DNA from: Desulfovibrionales bacterium
GTDB lineage: Bacteria; Desulfobacterota; Desulfovibrionia; Desulfovibrionales; Desulfomicrobiaceae
Length of the DNA stretch: 22,506 nt
Assembly (NCBI GenBank): GCA_012727515.1
Contig: JAAYGZ010000041.1
Location: forward strand, 1 to 22,506
Reading direction: 5' to 3'
Shown here in pieces: positions 15,888-22,506 of the stretch; position 1 is the stretch's first letter, and the number at the start of each line of letters is the position of its first letter. Under the pieces are notes generated by a model. It was not told the origin of the DNA. It saw only the letters and a list, made by a program, of their open reading frames with translations, and did not search any database. The position numbers were made by a program, and so were the translations under genes.

Positions 15888-15979
15888 GTCGAGGATTGCT
15901 GCGGCTTGAAATCTTGGGAAATCAAAGATACGAGGCTCAATGTGTTTTTCCTGTCACATCTGGCGCACAGACTGAGCAT

Positions 15980-16837
15980 ATGCCCACACTCAAGGCCTTA
16001 ATACTGCATCCGGATTCTCAAGTCCGCACTCAATTGCGAGACATGCTGGCTTCTGTCAAGGAAATTACCGTCCTGGGAGAAGCAGTGACCTCTTTTGAAG
16101 CCATTGAGATGCTCTCATTTATTCCATACGATGTCTTTTTTTTAGGCACTGAACTTCCCCACAGTATCAGTGGCATGGAACTGGCTGCCCATCTTGCCCA
16201 CAACGCAACCCGTCCTGCCCTTGTTTTTTTGGCCACTGAAGAAGACCATGCTTTTGCAGCCTTTGAGCTTGGAGCCACAGATTATTTGCTCTGGCCCGTG
16301 CATACCAATCGTTTTGCACGGACCATAGAACGGCTCCGCACACTCATGCCGCGTACCAAAGAAGCAGCTCCTACCCAGCACGTGCGTAGTCGTGCGCCAA
16401 TCCATGAAGAAACCGTGCGCGTTCCCCTGGAAGATGACGAAGAAGAAAATTTTGTGGATGCCTTGCGCCAGGCCTGGGACGTAAATCGCGAACGGCCTGT
16501 AGAGATTGAAAAACTGCCTATCAATCATGATGGGCGACATATCTTAATTCCATATACCCACATTGTGTACGTGGAGGCCTACGAGGACTACAGTTTTGTG
16601 CACACTGCCACAGACCGTTTTCTGACTTCATACCGGCTGAAAAATTTGGAAGTCCGCCTGCGCCCGCATCGATTCTGCCGGGTCCATCGCAAGTATTTGG
16701 TCAATCTGGACATGGTTACAGAAATTGCCTCCATGCCTGGCAGTAATTTTATGTTGCGCACAGCAGGGCGTACAAAAATTGAACTGCCGGTCAGTCGTCG
16801 CCGCATTGGCGAACTCAAAAAAATTTTACAGCTATGA
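15980..16837 (+). CDS. LytTR-type transcription regulator with degenerate receiver domain
   Basis: A 285-residue protein. Residues 1 to about 122 resemble a CheY receiver (GEAVTSFEAIEML, ELPHSISGMELA, FELGATDYLL), but the phosphoacceptor Asp is replaced by Gly56 in FFLGTEL. The acidic pair after strand one is absent and the strand-five Lys is replaced (LLWP instead of LLKP). An acidic linker (151-157) leads to a LytTR DNA-binding domain (about 175-282) with IVYVEAYEDYSFVHT, LRPHRFCRVHRKYLVNL and the C-terminal VSRRR. It probably works without phosphorylation or binds another signal. The ATG at 15980 is set by the domain start, and its ribosome site is weak (GAG only). It lies 111 bases before acs on the same strand, which makes acs a plausible target. 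Confidence 0.88.
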   Translation: MPTLKALILHPDSQVRTQLRDMLASVKEITVLGEAVTSFEAIEMLSFIPYDVFFLGTELPHSISGMELAAHLAHNATRPALVFLATEEDHAFAAFELGATDYLLWPVHTNRFARTIERLRTLMPRTKEAAPTQHVRSRAPIHEETVRVPLEDDEEENFVDALRQAWDVNRERPVEIEKLPINHDGRHILIPYTHIVYVEAYEDYSFVHTATDRFLTSYRLKNLEVRLRPHRFCRVHRKYLVNLDMVTEIASMPGSNFMLRTAGRTKIELPVSRRRIGELKKILQL

Positions 16838-16890
16838 TTGTTTGTGCGCTTACCAGGCAAGAACCGCCTTTTGTCGATCTCACCCTTCGC

Positions 16891-16917
16891 GCCCTGCACA
16901 TGCGTATGTACCAGGGC
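16891..16917 (+). other. Hairpin in the leader of acs
   Basis: GCCCTG (16891-16896) pairs with CAGGGC (16912-16917), and ACAT (16898-16901) pairs with ATGT (16906-16909) around a GCGT loop, with a small internal mismatch. It ends 31 bases before the acs ATG. No T run follows on the plus strand, so it is not a terminator. It could be an RNA leader structure or a DNA-binding site. Confidence 0.45.
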
Positions 16918-16948
16918 ACTATGAATCGCGCCCAGACAAGGAGCAGTC

Positions 16949-18859
16949 ATGAAAGATACTGAGGTAATTGCCGAGGAATTGGTTTTTCGCCCTCTCCCGC
17001 ACGTAGTCATTGAGGCCAATGTCAATCCACAAGAATTTGCCACTGCCCAGTCTGCTGCCGCGGCAGATTATCTGGCCTATTGGGAAGACGCAGCCCATGA
17101 ACTGGAGTGGTTTCGCAAATGGGATCAGGTTCTTGATGCCAGCCAGGCCCCGGCATATCGCTGGTTTCCTGGCGCACAGTGCAATATTGTTCACAATGCC
17201 CTGGACCGTCATATTGCCACGGCCAATAAAAACAAACTGGCCCTGATCTGGGAAGGTGAAGCTGGCGATAGTAAAAAATTCACCTATTACGAACTCTACC
17301 GCGAGGTAAATCGCCTGGCCAATGCCATGCGTTCTTTAGGCATTGGCAAAGGTGATCGCGTTGTTTTGTATTTGCCTCTCATACCCCAAACCATGATTGC
17401 CATGTTGGCCTGTGCTAAAATTGGCGCAATACATTGCACTGTCTTTGCTGGATTTTCCGCAAAAATTCTGCGGCGGCGCATCACAGAACTACGCGCCAAA
17501 CTGGTTATCACTGCCGATGGTTTTTATCGCAATGGGCACCTGATCAGTCTTAAAACCATTGTCGATGAAGCGCTTATGGGTGATTGCGACTGTGTGGAAA
17601 CCGTGGTCGTGGTCAACCGTGCCAATCTTGATGTGGATATGAGTGAAGCCCGCGATATGTGTTACGATGCTCTGGTGCGTCAGGAGCACTCAGAAGCGGC
17701 CACGGAAATTGTCAGTGCCGATGATCCTCTTTTTATTCTGCACACATCAGGCACAACAGGTGAACCAAAAGGCGTGATACATGGGCATGCAGGGTACATG
17801 GTCTGCTTACATCGCAGCCTGGACTGGATTTTTGATATCAAGCCCACAGATATTTTCTGGTGTACTGGCGACGCAGCCTGGATCACTGGCCATAGTTATG
17901 TGGTTTATGGCCCGCTTATCGCCGGAACAACTACAGTCATGTACGAAGGGCATCCCTTATATCCCCAGGCAGACAGAATGTGGGACATTGTGGCTCGCTA
18001 CGGGATAACCATTTTATACACTGTGCCCACTGTTATTCGTATGCTTATGCGCTATGGCACCCAATATCCGCGTATGCATGATCTCTCGACCCTGCGCTTA
18101 TTGGGTAGCGTGGGCGAATCCCTGTCCAGGGACGTTTGGCTGTGGTTTTACAAGAATATCGGCCATTCGCAGTGCCCGCTCCTTGATACCTGGTGGCAAA
18201 CAGAAACCGGCACCTGCATGATTACTCCTTTTCCTGTTTCTGTCTTAAAGCCCGGAGCAGTACATCGGCCCATGCCTGGCGTGAGCATTGCTCTTACAGA
18301 CAGCCAGGGCAAAAGTCTTCCTGCTGGCGAGGCCGGGCACCTGGTTATTACCAGGCCCTGGCCCTCTATGCTCCTTGGGCTGTACGGCAAGGAAGAACTA
18401 TACCAGCACACATACTGGCCCCTGGGAATAGATATGTATTGGGCCGGAGATATTGCCCGGCGAGATGAAGATGGCCTGGTCTGGATTCACGGGCGTTCAG
18501 ATGATATTATGAATATCGCAGGTCACCGCATTGCCAACCAGGAAGTTGAAAATGCCTTTCTCACCCACAAGGCCGTGGCTGAAGTGGCTGTCATTGGCGT
18601 GGCTGACAAAATTAAGGGCGAAGTGGCCAAGGCCTTTGTGATCTTGCAGCCTGATTTTGCCGTGCTTGATGATCGCAATGAGGTGATCCGCATGCTCAAA
18701 AATCACGTGCGCAAAGAACTGGGGCCAGTGGCTGTTGTGCGCTCCATTGAATTTGTGAACACATTGCCCAAAACGCGCAGTGGAAAAATCGCTCGACGAG
18801 TTCTCAAGGCCAGTGAAACCGGCACAGACATCGACATCTCGTTGATAACAGAAGATTAA
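16949..18859 (+). CDS. acs: Acetyl-CoA synthetase (AMP-forming)
   Basis: A 636-residue ANL-superfamily ligase that makes acetyl-CoA from acetate, ATP and CoA through acetyl-AMP. It is of normal Acs length. The P-loop HTSGTTGEPKG lies at 265-275, DTWWQTETG at 413-421 (with the Trp that restricts the pocket to acetate), YWAGDIARRDEDG at 497-509, and PKTRSGKIARR with the catalytic, acetylation-prone Lys613. The adenine-contact segment reads VGESLS instead of the more usual GEP. AAGGAG lies five bases before the ATG. It follows the LytTR regulator. In sulfate reducers Acs may activate acetate for assimilation. Regulation by Lys613 acetylation is known for the family and is not shown here. Confidence 0.96.
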   Translation: MKDTEVIAEELVFRPLPHVVIEANVNPQEFATAQSAAAADYLAYWEDAAHELEWFRKWDQVLDASQAPAYRWFPGAQCNIVHNALDRHIATANKNKLALIWEGEAGDSKKFTYYELYREVNRLANAMRSLGIGKGDRVVLYLPLIPQTMIAMLACAKIGAIHCTVFAGFSAKILRRRITELRAKLVITADGFYRNGHLISLKTIVDEALMGDCDCVETVVVVNRANLDVDMSEARDMCYDALVRQEHSEAATEIVSADDPLFILHTSGTTGEPKGVIHGHAGYMVCLHRSLDWIFDIKPTDIFWCTGDAAWITGHSYVVYGPLIAGTTTVMYEGHPLYPQADRMWDIVARYGITILYTVPTVIRMLMRYGTQYPRMHDLSTLRLLGSVGESLSRDVWLWFYKNIGHSQCPLLDTWWQTETGTCMITPFPVSVLKPGAVHRPMPGVSIALTDSQGKSLPAGEAGHLVITRPWPSMLLGLYGKEELYQHTYWPLGIDMYWAGDIARRDEDGLVWIHGRSDDIMNIAGHRIANQEVENAFLTHKAVAEVAVIGVADKIKGEVAKAFVILQPDFAVLDDRNEVIRMLKNHVRKELGPVAVVRSIEFVNTLPKTRSGKIARRVLKASETGTDIDISLITED

Positions 18860-19044
18860 GCATTGTCCTGAACTTGTGCCGTAATTGCACTGGCCAGGCC
18901 AAAGATGACCTCAACCATTGACCGACATATTCTGTTGCGTTACCTCTTCGACAACATAACCTATGCACCTGAAGAAATTAAGGTAGATCTCATTTTTTCA
19001 GAACGCGTTGAACTTAAAATATCTTCTTCAGCAAGGAGCACTCA

Positions 19045-19503
19045 ATGGATCCTGCACTGGCTAAACCATTTATCAAGGCGACCAAAGATGTTCTTTCCGC
19101 TATGGCTGCACTCGATATTGTGCCTGGAGCACCATACGTGAAAAAAGACAATATCGCCCAAGGGGATGTATCTGCTGTCATCGGAATTACTGGTGATAAA
19201 AGTGGAACATTTTCCATCTCGTTTGATCGTAAAACCGCCATTCATGTGGTCAAACAAATGCTTGGCGATGCAGTGGAAGATATTATGCGCGATGTTCAGG
19301 ACGCAGTAGGCGAAATATCCAACATGATCTCTGGACAGGCTCGGGCAGGATTATCAGAAATGGGGATGAAGCTTCAGGGGTCAACGCCATCAGTAATCAT
19401 GGGAGACAACCATACTATTGCGCACATGACTTCGACCCTGGCCATGGCCATTCCCTTTACCTGTGAGGCCGGTACGTTTACTCTTGAATTTTGTTTTGAT
19501 TAG
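19045..19503 (+). CDS. cheX: CheX-family CheY-P phosphatase
   Basis: A 152-residue protein with the CheC/CheX/FliY-type phosphatase fold. The key ExxN motif is visible as Glu90-Ile-Ser-Asn93 in GEISNMISGQAR, the helix that inserts into the CheY active site. The GEISNM layout matches the single-helix CheX type. Such proteins dephosphorylate CheY-P or other response regulators in the cytoplasm. AAGGAG precedes the ATG by six bases. The 185-base gap before it holds no convincing gene or clear promoter. The only chemotaxis-like gene here is this one. The next gene starts 11 bases downstream and is probably co-transcribed. Confidence 0.88.
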   Translation: MDPALAKPFIKATKDVLSAMAALDIVPGAPYVKKDNIAQGDVSAVIGITGDKSGTFSISFDRKTAIHVVKQMLGDAVEDIMRDVQDAVGEISNMISGQARAGLSEMGMKLQGSTPSVIMGDNHTIAHMTSTLAMAIPFTCEAGTFTLEFCFD

Positions 19504-19514
19504 CAGGCCGGGGC

Positions 19515-20333
19515 ATGTCAGCTTCACGCAATATTAATGATCAGGTAACGAGCCTGCTTCGTGAAGCCAGCCCCAAGGGAACAGGAGCAGCAACTCCGGA
19601 TTTTGATATTCTGGAGATGCCGCTGGAAGGAGTTGCAGCGTACTGGCTGTCAGTAAAAAAAACTCTGGACAGTAAAAAAAATGCAACCACATTTCTGCCT
19701 GAAGAAGCCCAACATACTCGCGAACCATTTATCAAATTTTTACTTGAGTTAACTGCATCTTCCTTTCCTGCTGATCGTTGTGAGCGTTTAGCCACTATCC
19801 GCAAGCTCAATGTGATCAATGAACTCCAGCGCAAATATGTGCTCATGGCCATTGGCTTGCTGGGCATTGTCTCCAATGAAAATCCGCAAAAAGTGATGAT
19901 CCGCTTTTTATCCAAGTTTCACATTGCGCCAATTTTTGAAAAACAAGTGTTTGAAGTGGCGCAGATGATGATTAAAAATATCGACAACACTGAACTCAAT
20001 AAGGCAAAATTCTTAAATATCGACCATAAGCAAACCACTGAAGCCCTGATCATTAACCTTGTTTTTTATTGTATGCTGGCTCGGCGCAATGGTCCTCAGT
20101 CTTTACTGGAATACCAGACATTTATTTCCTCCCAATACTTCAAAGACGGTTTAGTCCTGATCTGCGATGGTTTTGATTATGATTTTGTTAAATTTCGTCT
20201 CAACCTCGTAAAAAAAGAAATTCTTGCTGATACGGATATGAAAATGGATCTATCCATCAATATGATGCACGCCATTAAATCAGGCGTACCATTTCACGAT
20301 GTCTATCTTGTGGCCAGAACATACCTGCCCTGA
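19515..20333 (+). CDS. Conserved-looking protein of unknown function downstream of cheX
   Basis: A 272-residue protein that I do not recognise. It has no signal peptide, no clear membrane segment, no Cys cluster and no nucleotide motif. Composition is mixed and predicted mostly helical, with a polar N-terminus (about 1-40) rich in Ser, Ala and Pro, then helical stretches such as INELQRKYVLMAIGLLGIV (about 98-116). It has several Asp/Lys-rich segments toward the C-terminus and ends ARTYLP. The start has only a poor GGGG-type ribosome site 11 bases after the cheX stop codon, so coupling is likely. Its position makes a role in signalling near CheX or a response regulator plausible, but this is inference from neighbourhood only. 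It ends at a bidirectional terminator. Confidence 0.75.
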   Translation: MSASRNINDQVTSLLREASPKGTGAATPDFDILEMPLEGVAAYWLSVKKTLDSKKNATTFLPEEAQHTREPFIKFLLELTASSFPADRCERLATIRKLNVINELQRKYVLMAIGLLGIVSNENPQKVMIRFLSKFHIAPIFEKQVFEVAQMMIKNIDNTELNKAKFLNIDHKQTTEALIINLVFYCMLARRNGPQSLLEYQTFISSQYFKDGLVLICDGFDYDFVKFRLNLVKKEILADTDMKMDLSINMMHAIKSGVPFHDVYLVARTYLP

Positions 20334-20354
20334 TTGATGTCTTGTACGCCATAG

Positions 20355-20391
20355 AAAAAGGCCGCCCTTCACGAGGAAGGACGGCCTTTTT
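20355..20391. terminator. Bidirectional intrinsic terminator between cheX operon and ech operon
   Basis: AAAAAGGCCG (20355-20364) pairs perfectly with CGGCCTTTTT (20382-20391), and the inner arms CCTTC and GGAAGG extend the stem. Five A on one side and five T on the other let it work in both directions. It lies 21 bases after the plus-strand gene and 27 bases after the end of echF. Confidence 0.93.
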
Positions 20392-20418
20392 CTGTTTGGC
20401 CAGAATGTATGTACCAGC

Positions 20419-20772
20419 CTACTTCTTTTTTTCCGGGCCTTTCACCTGAACCTGGCGGTTCATCTCTTTAACTTTGACTGGTTTGCGATGATGCTTGTCC
20501 ATAGACAGGCAATGGGTTGGACAATTTTCTACACAGATCGCACAATACACGCAGGCAAAGGGATCTACTGTCCACACTTTTTCCTCTTTGGATACGGTAA
20601 TGCACTGGGACGGACATTTTTTAGAACAGATGCCGCACAAAATACATTCTTCGATCTCAATGTCCAAATTGCCACGCACATTTTCAAAAGGCTCCCGAAC
20701 AGTGATCGGATAGAGCCGCGTATGCGGTTTGGTCAGGAAGTTCCTGATAATGGTGGCTGTCATATCTAGCAT
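20419..20772 (-). CDS. echF: Ech hydrogenase subunit F, 2[4Fe-4S] ferredoxin-like (NuoI type)
   Basis: A 117-residue polyferredoxin subunit that passes electrons between soluble ferredoxin and the hydrogenase small subunit. Two CxxCxxC(x3)C motifs are visible: Cys43, 46, 49, 53 (CILCGICSKKC) and Cys74, 77, 80, 84 (CVYCAICVENC). The C-terminus is basic (KGPEKKK). The start at 20772 is chosen because AAGGAGG lies five bases upstream, and an upstream in-frame extension overlaps echE and has no family resemblance. It lies ten bases after the echE stop codon and closes the operon at the terminator. Confidence 0.93.
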   Translation of the reverse strand: MLDMTATIIRNFLTKPHTRLYPITVREPFENVRGNLDIEIEECILCGICSKKCPSQCITVSKEEKVWTVDPFACVYCAICVENCPTHCLSMDKHHRKPVKVKEMNRQVQVKGPEKKK

Positions 20773-20782
20773 GGGAGCCTCC

Positions 20783-21856
20783 TTAGCGTTCCGTACAACT
20801 GATGCAGGGGTCAATGGACAAGGCGATGACTGGCACATCAGCCATTTCACATCCTGGCAGCATGGCCAGAAGCGGGGGCACATTGGCAAATGTGGGAGTG
20901 CGGATGCGCACCCGATCCAGGAAGTTTTCTCCTGTTGCCTTGACATAATAGAGCAATTCACCACGAGGCTGTTCCGAACGGCAGACAATCTCACCAGATG
21001 GTTTGCCCTTGACCTTAACAGCGATTTCTCCTTCAGGGAGTTTGCCGATCAGCTGGCGTACAATATCAATGGACTGATAAAGTTCGCGAAAGCGGACCAT
21101 GGTTCTGGCCCAGCTGTCTCCGTCTGGTTCAGTCACCGGAGCAAAATCAATATACTTATATGCGCCGTACCCGGTCATGCGCACGTCCTGCACCACGCCG
21201 GAGCCGCGCAACTGCGGGCCAGCAGCACCCAGTTCATAGGCCTGCTGATAGGTCAGAACGCCCTTGCCTACAGTACGTTTCTTCACCGTATAATCATTAG
21301 TCAGTACTGGTTTGATTTTATCCAGTTCTTCTTCCACTTCGCCAAGCACTTTCAAGATCCATTTAAGCTGATCCTGGCTGAGGTCGCGGCGTACTCCACC
21401 AACTTTGTTGATTGAGATAATAACCCGGTTACCAGCAGTGGCTTCCATGACATCCATGATTTTTTCACGAATGCGCCAGGCATGCATGAACAGACTTTCC
21501 ATGCCAAAGGCATCAGCAAGCAGGCCAAACCACAGGAGATGGGAGTGCATCCGGTGCATTTCAGACCAGATAACACGCAGAAAGTCCGCACGTTGCGGTA
21601 CTTCAATACCCATCAGCCCTTCAATGCACATGCAGTAGTTGTGGGCATGAATGCAGCTGCAAATACCGCAGACCCGCTCCACAACCTGGACCATCTGGTT
21701 AATGTCCTTGATAGAAGCCAGGGTTTCCAGGCCACGGTGGACATAGCCCAGAGTGGGCAGGGCTTGTTTGACGATTTCATCTTCGAGCACCAGCTTCAGG
21801 TGCAGCGGTTCTGGCAAGACAGGATGCTGCGGTCCAAAAGGTACAATGGTTGCCAT
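20783..21856 (-). CDS. echE: Ech [NiFe]-hydrogenase large subunit E (NuoD type)
   Basis: A 357-residue catalytic large subunit of the membrane-bound, energy-converting group 4 hydrogenase, which couples ferredoxin oxidation and proton reduction to ion transport. Both CxxC pairs that hold the Ni-Fe site are present: RVCGICSCIHAHN near residue 62 and DPCISCTER at the extreme C-terminus. This makes it a hydrogenase and not a complex I NuoD, which lacks them. The protein ends right after this motif, without the C-terminal extension that a maturation protease removes in many hydrogenases. GGGGGAG precedes the ATG, and its A overlaps the last base of the echD stop codon. Confidence 0.96.
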   Translation of the reverse strand: MATIVPFGPQHPVLPEPLHLKLVLEDEIVKQALPTLGYVHRGLETLASIKDINQMVQVVERVCGICSCIHAHNYCMCIEGLMGIEVPQRADFLRVIWSEMHRMHSHLLWFGLLADAFGMESLFMHAWRIREKIMDVMEATAGNRVIISINKVGGVRRDLSQDQLKWILKVLGEVEEELDKIKPVLTNDYTVKKRTVGKGVLTYQQAYELGAAGPQLRGSGVVQDVRMTGYGAYKYIDFAPVTEPDGDSWARTMVRFRELYQSIDIVRQLIGKLPEGEIAVKVKGKPSGEIVCRSEQPRGELLYYVKATGENFLDRVRIRTPTFANVPPLLAMLPGCEMADVPVIALSIDPCISCTER

Positions 21857-22236
21857 TAGAGTGCTCCCCCTTCTGATTTTGTGTCGCTGACAGAGACCTT
21901 GCAGAAGGGGAATTTCTGTACCTCTTCTTCCAGGTATAAATGCCCGCCAAAATCCAGCACCAGCCCGTCGAAATTGACACCAAAATGATCCTTGGTTTCA
22001 TTTTCAATTAACAATGCGGCAAAATAGACACCAGAAATACTGGGAGCTGTGTCGCCTTTGGGCACGGTCAGACGCAAATGGGTCAGCTGCATATTCAGCT
22101 CAAAATGATAGAGCAGATCAAGACTGTCCCCCAGATCCACGCAGGACATGGTCACAAAGCGAAATCCGTTGTTCTTGAGGCTCTGAACTTCGCTTACAAG
22201 TTGATTTTTTGTGATATTTTTTGCTTCAAAAGCCAT
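21856..22236 (-). CDS. echD: Ech hydrogenase subunit D (NuoC type)
   Basis: A 126-residue NuoC-like accessory subunit without redox centres, part of the peripheral arm next to EchE and EchC. Sequence features are modest: an N-terminal helix (KNITKNQLVSEVQSL), FRFVTMSCVDLGDSLDLLYHFEL and a GDTAPSISGVYFAA block that fit NuoC-like proteins. Assignment rests mainly on its position between echC and echE. GGAG lies eight bases before the ATG and overlaps the end of echC, three bases away. The stop codon overlaps the echE start codon by one base, so the three genes are translated together. Confidence 0.88.
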   Translation of the reverse strand: MAFEAKNITKNQLVSEVQSLKNNGFRFVTMSCVDLGDSLDLLYHFELNMQLTHLRLTVPKGDTAPSISGVYFAALLIENETKDHFGVNFDGLVLDFGGHLYLEEEVQKFPFCKVSVSDTKSEGGAL

Positions 22237-22239
22237 CTC

Positions 22240-22506
22240 TTACTCCACTACCTGGCGATCCTGGCGATTTTCATAAAACTCTCTCGCTTTTTTCAGATCT
22301 TCGACCAGAGGTTCGGTATTCTTGTTTGGTTGACGCTGTTTGAGCTTGTCCAGTGCCAGAACCACGCCATCAATAATAGCTTCTGGTTTGGAAGGACAGC
22401 CCGGGACATACACATCGACCGGGATAACTTTGTCAATCCCTCCGACCACGTTATATGCTTCCCGAAAAATACCGCCTGACGTGCCACATGCACCAATGGC
22501 AATAAC
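22240..22506 (-). CDS. echC: Ech hydrogenase small subunit C (NuoB type), C-terminal part, cut by window edge
   Basis: The last 88 residues of the [4Fe-4S] small subunit are in the window. The frame is open to the edge and reads [10 protein letters not shown] and, later, [15 protein letters not shown], the two cysteine-containing blocks that NuoB-type subunits use to hold the proximal cluster (N2-like). The remaining cysteines lie upstream, outside the window. The true start is not visible. An internal GTG at 22449 is only an apparent start. It is followed by echD after three bases, as in known Desulfovibrio ech operons (A to F order). Confidence 0.92.
   Translation of the reverse strand, partial: VIAIGACGTSGGIFREAYNVVGGIDKVIPVDVYVPGCPSKPEAIIDGVVLALDKLKQRQPNKNTEPLVEDLKKAREFYENRQDRQVVE

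Noticed and set aside
18905..19141. Plus-strand ORF of 78 residues between acs and cheX
   Set aside because: It overlaps the cheX start by 97 bases in another frame, has a poor ribosome site and no family resemblance.
22293..22502. Minus-strand ORF of 69 residues at the window edge
   Set aside because: It is in the wrong frame, while the frame reading the NuoB-type motifs is the true echC end.
1..22506. tRNA, rRNA, CRISPR array, insertion sequence, phage gene or riboswitch
   Set aside because: No tRNA T-loop pattern, regularly spaced repeats, transposase motifs or recognisable riboswitch core were seen by eye on either strand.

Overview
The gene content points to an anaerobic sulfate-reducer-type deltaproteobacterium of the Desulfovibrionales (Desulfobacterota). 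The signs are an energy-converting Ech [NiFe]-hydrogenase operon, a rubredoxin, a gene cluster resembling the Desulfovibrio 'orange protein' (ORP) locus, and a SelB elongation factor. The species was not identified. Coding density is high, no gap exceeds 300 bases, and I saw no tRNA, rRNA, CRISPR array, insertion sequence or phage gene.

Region 1 (17-1887, minus strand): an Hpt phosphotransfer protein and a membrane-anchored M23 peptidoglycan endopeptidase, separated by an intrinsic terminator. Region 2 (2053-6078, minus strand): a seven-gene cassette running from a good sigma70-type promoter (6050-6078) to a strong terminator (2053-2086). In transcription order it encodes a DUF134 helix-turn-helix regulator, a Gly/Arg-rich small protein, a DUF134-NifX fusion, two MinD-type ATPases each carrying an inserted two-cluster ferredoxin, a stand-alone NifX-type cluster-binding protein, and a degenerate receiver-like protein. 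Its parts suggest metal-cluster binding or assembly driven by ParA/MinD-type ATPases. It is the part of the window most likely to hold under-described biology. Each of the two DUF134 genes is preceded by a TTGACA box and a 14-bp palindrome of 6-2-6 architecture, which may mean autoregulation.

Region 3 (6119-8365, plus strand): a cyclophilin-type prolyl isomerase, a five-repeat S1-domain RNA-binding protein and a rubredoxin missed by length-limited ORF calling, ended by a terminator. Region 4 (8450-11725, plus): an M18 aminopeptidase translationally coupled to SelB. Region 5 (11745-15740, minus): lepA, lepB and a YifB/ComM AAA ATPase, probably one operon. A long hairpin followed by seven T residues lies on the same strand upstream of lepA.

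Region 6 (15980-20333, plus): a LytTR DNA-binding protein whose receiver domain lacks its phosphoacceptor Asp, then acetyl-CoA synthetase (acs), a CheX-type phosphatase and an unrecognised 272-aa protein. Region 7 (20419-22506, minus): echF, echE, echD and the end of echC, running off the window edge. A bidirectional terminator at 20355-20391 separates regions 6 and 7.
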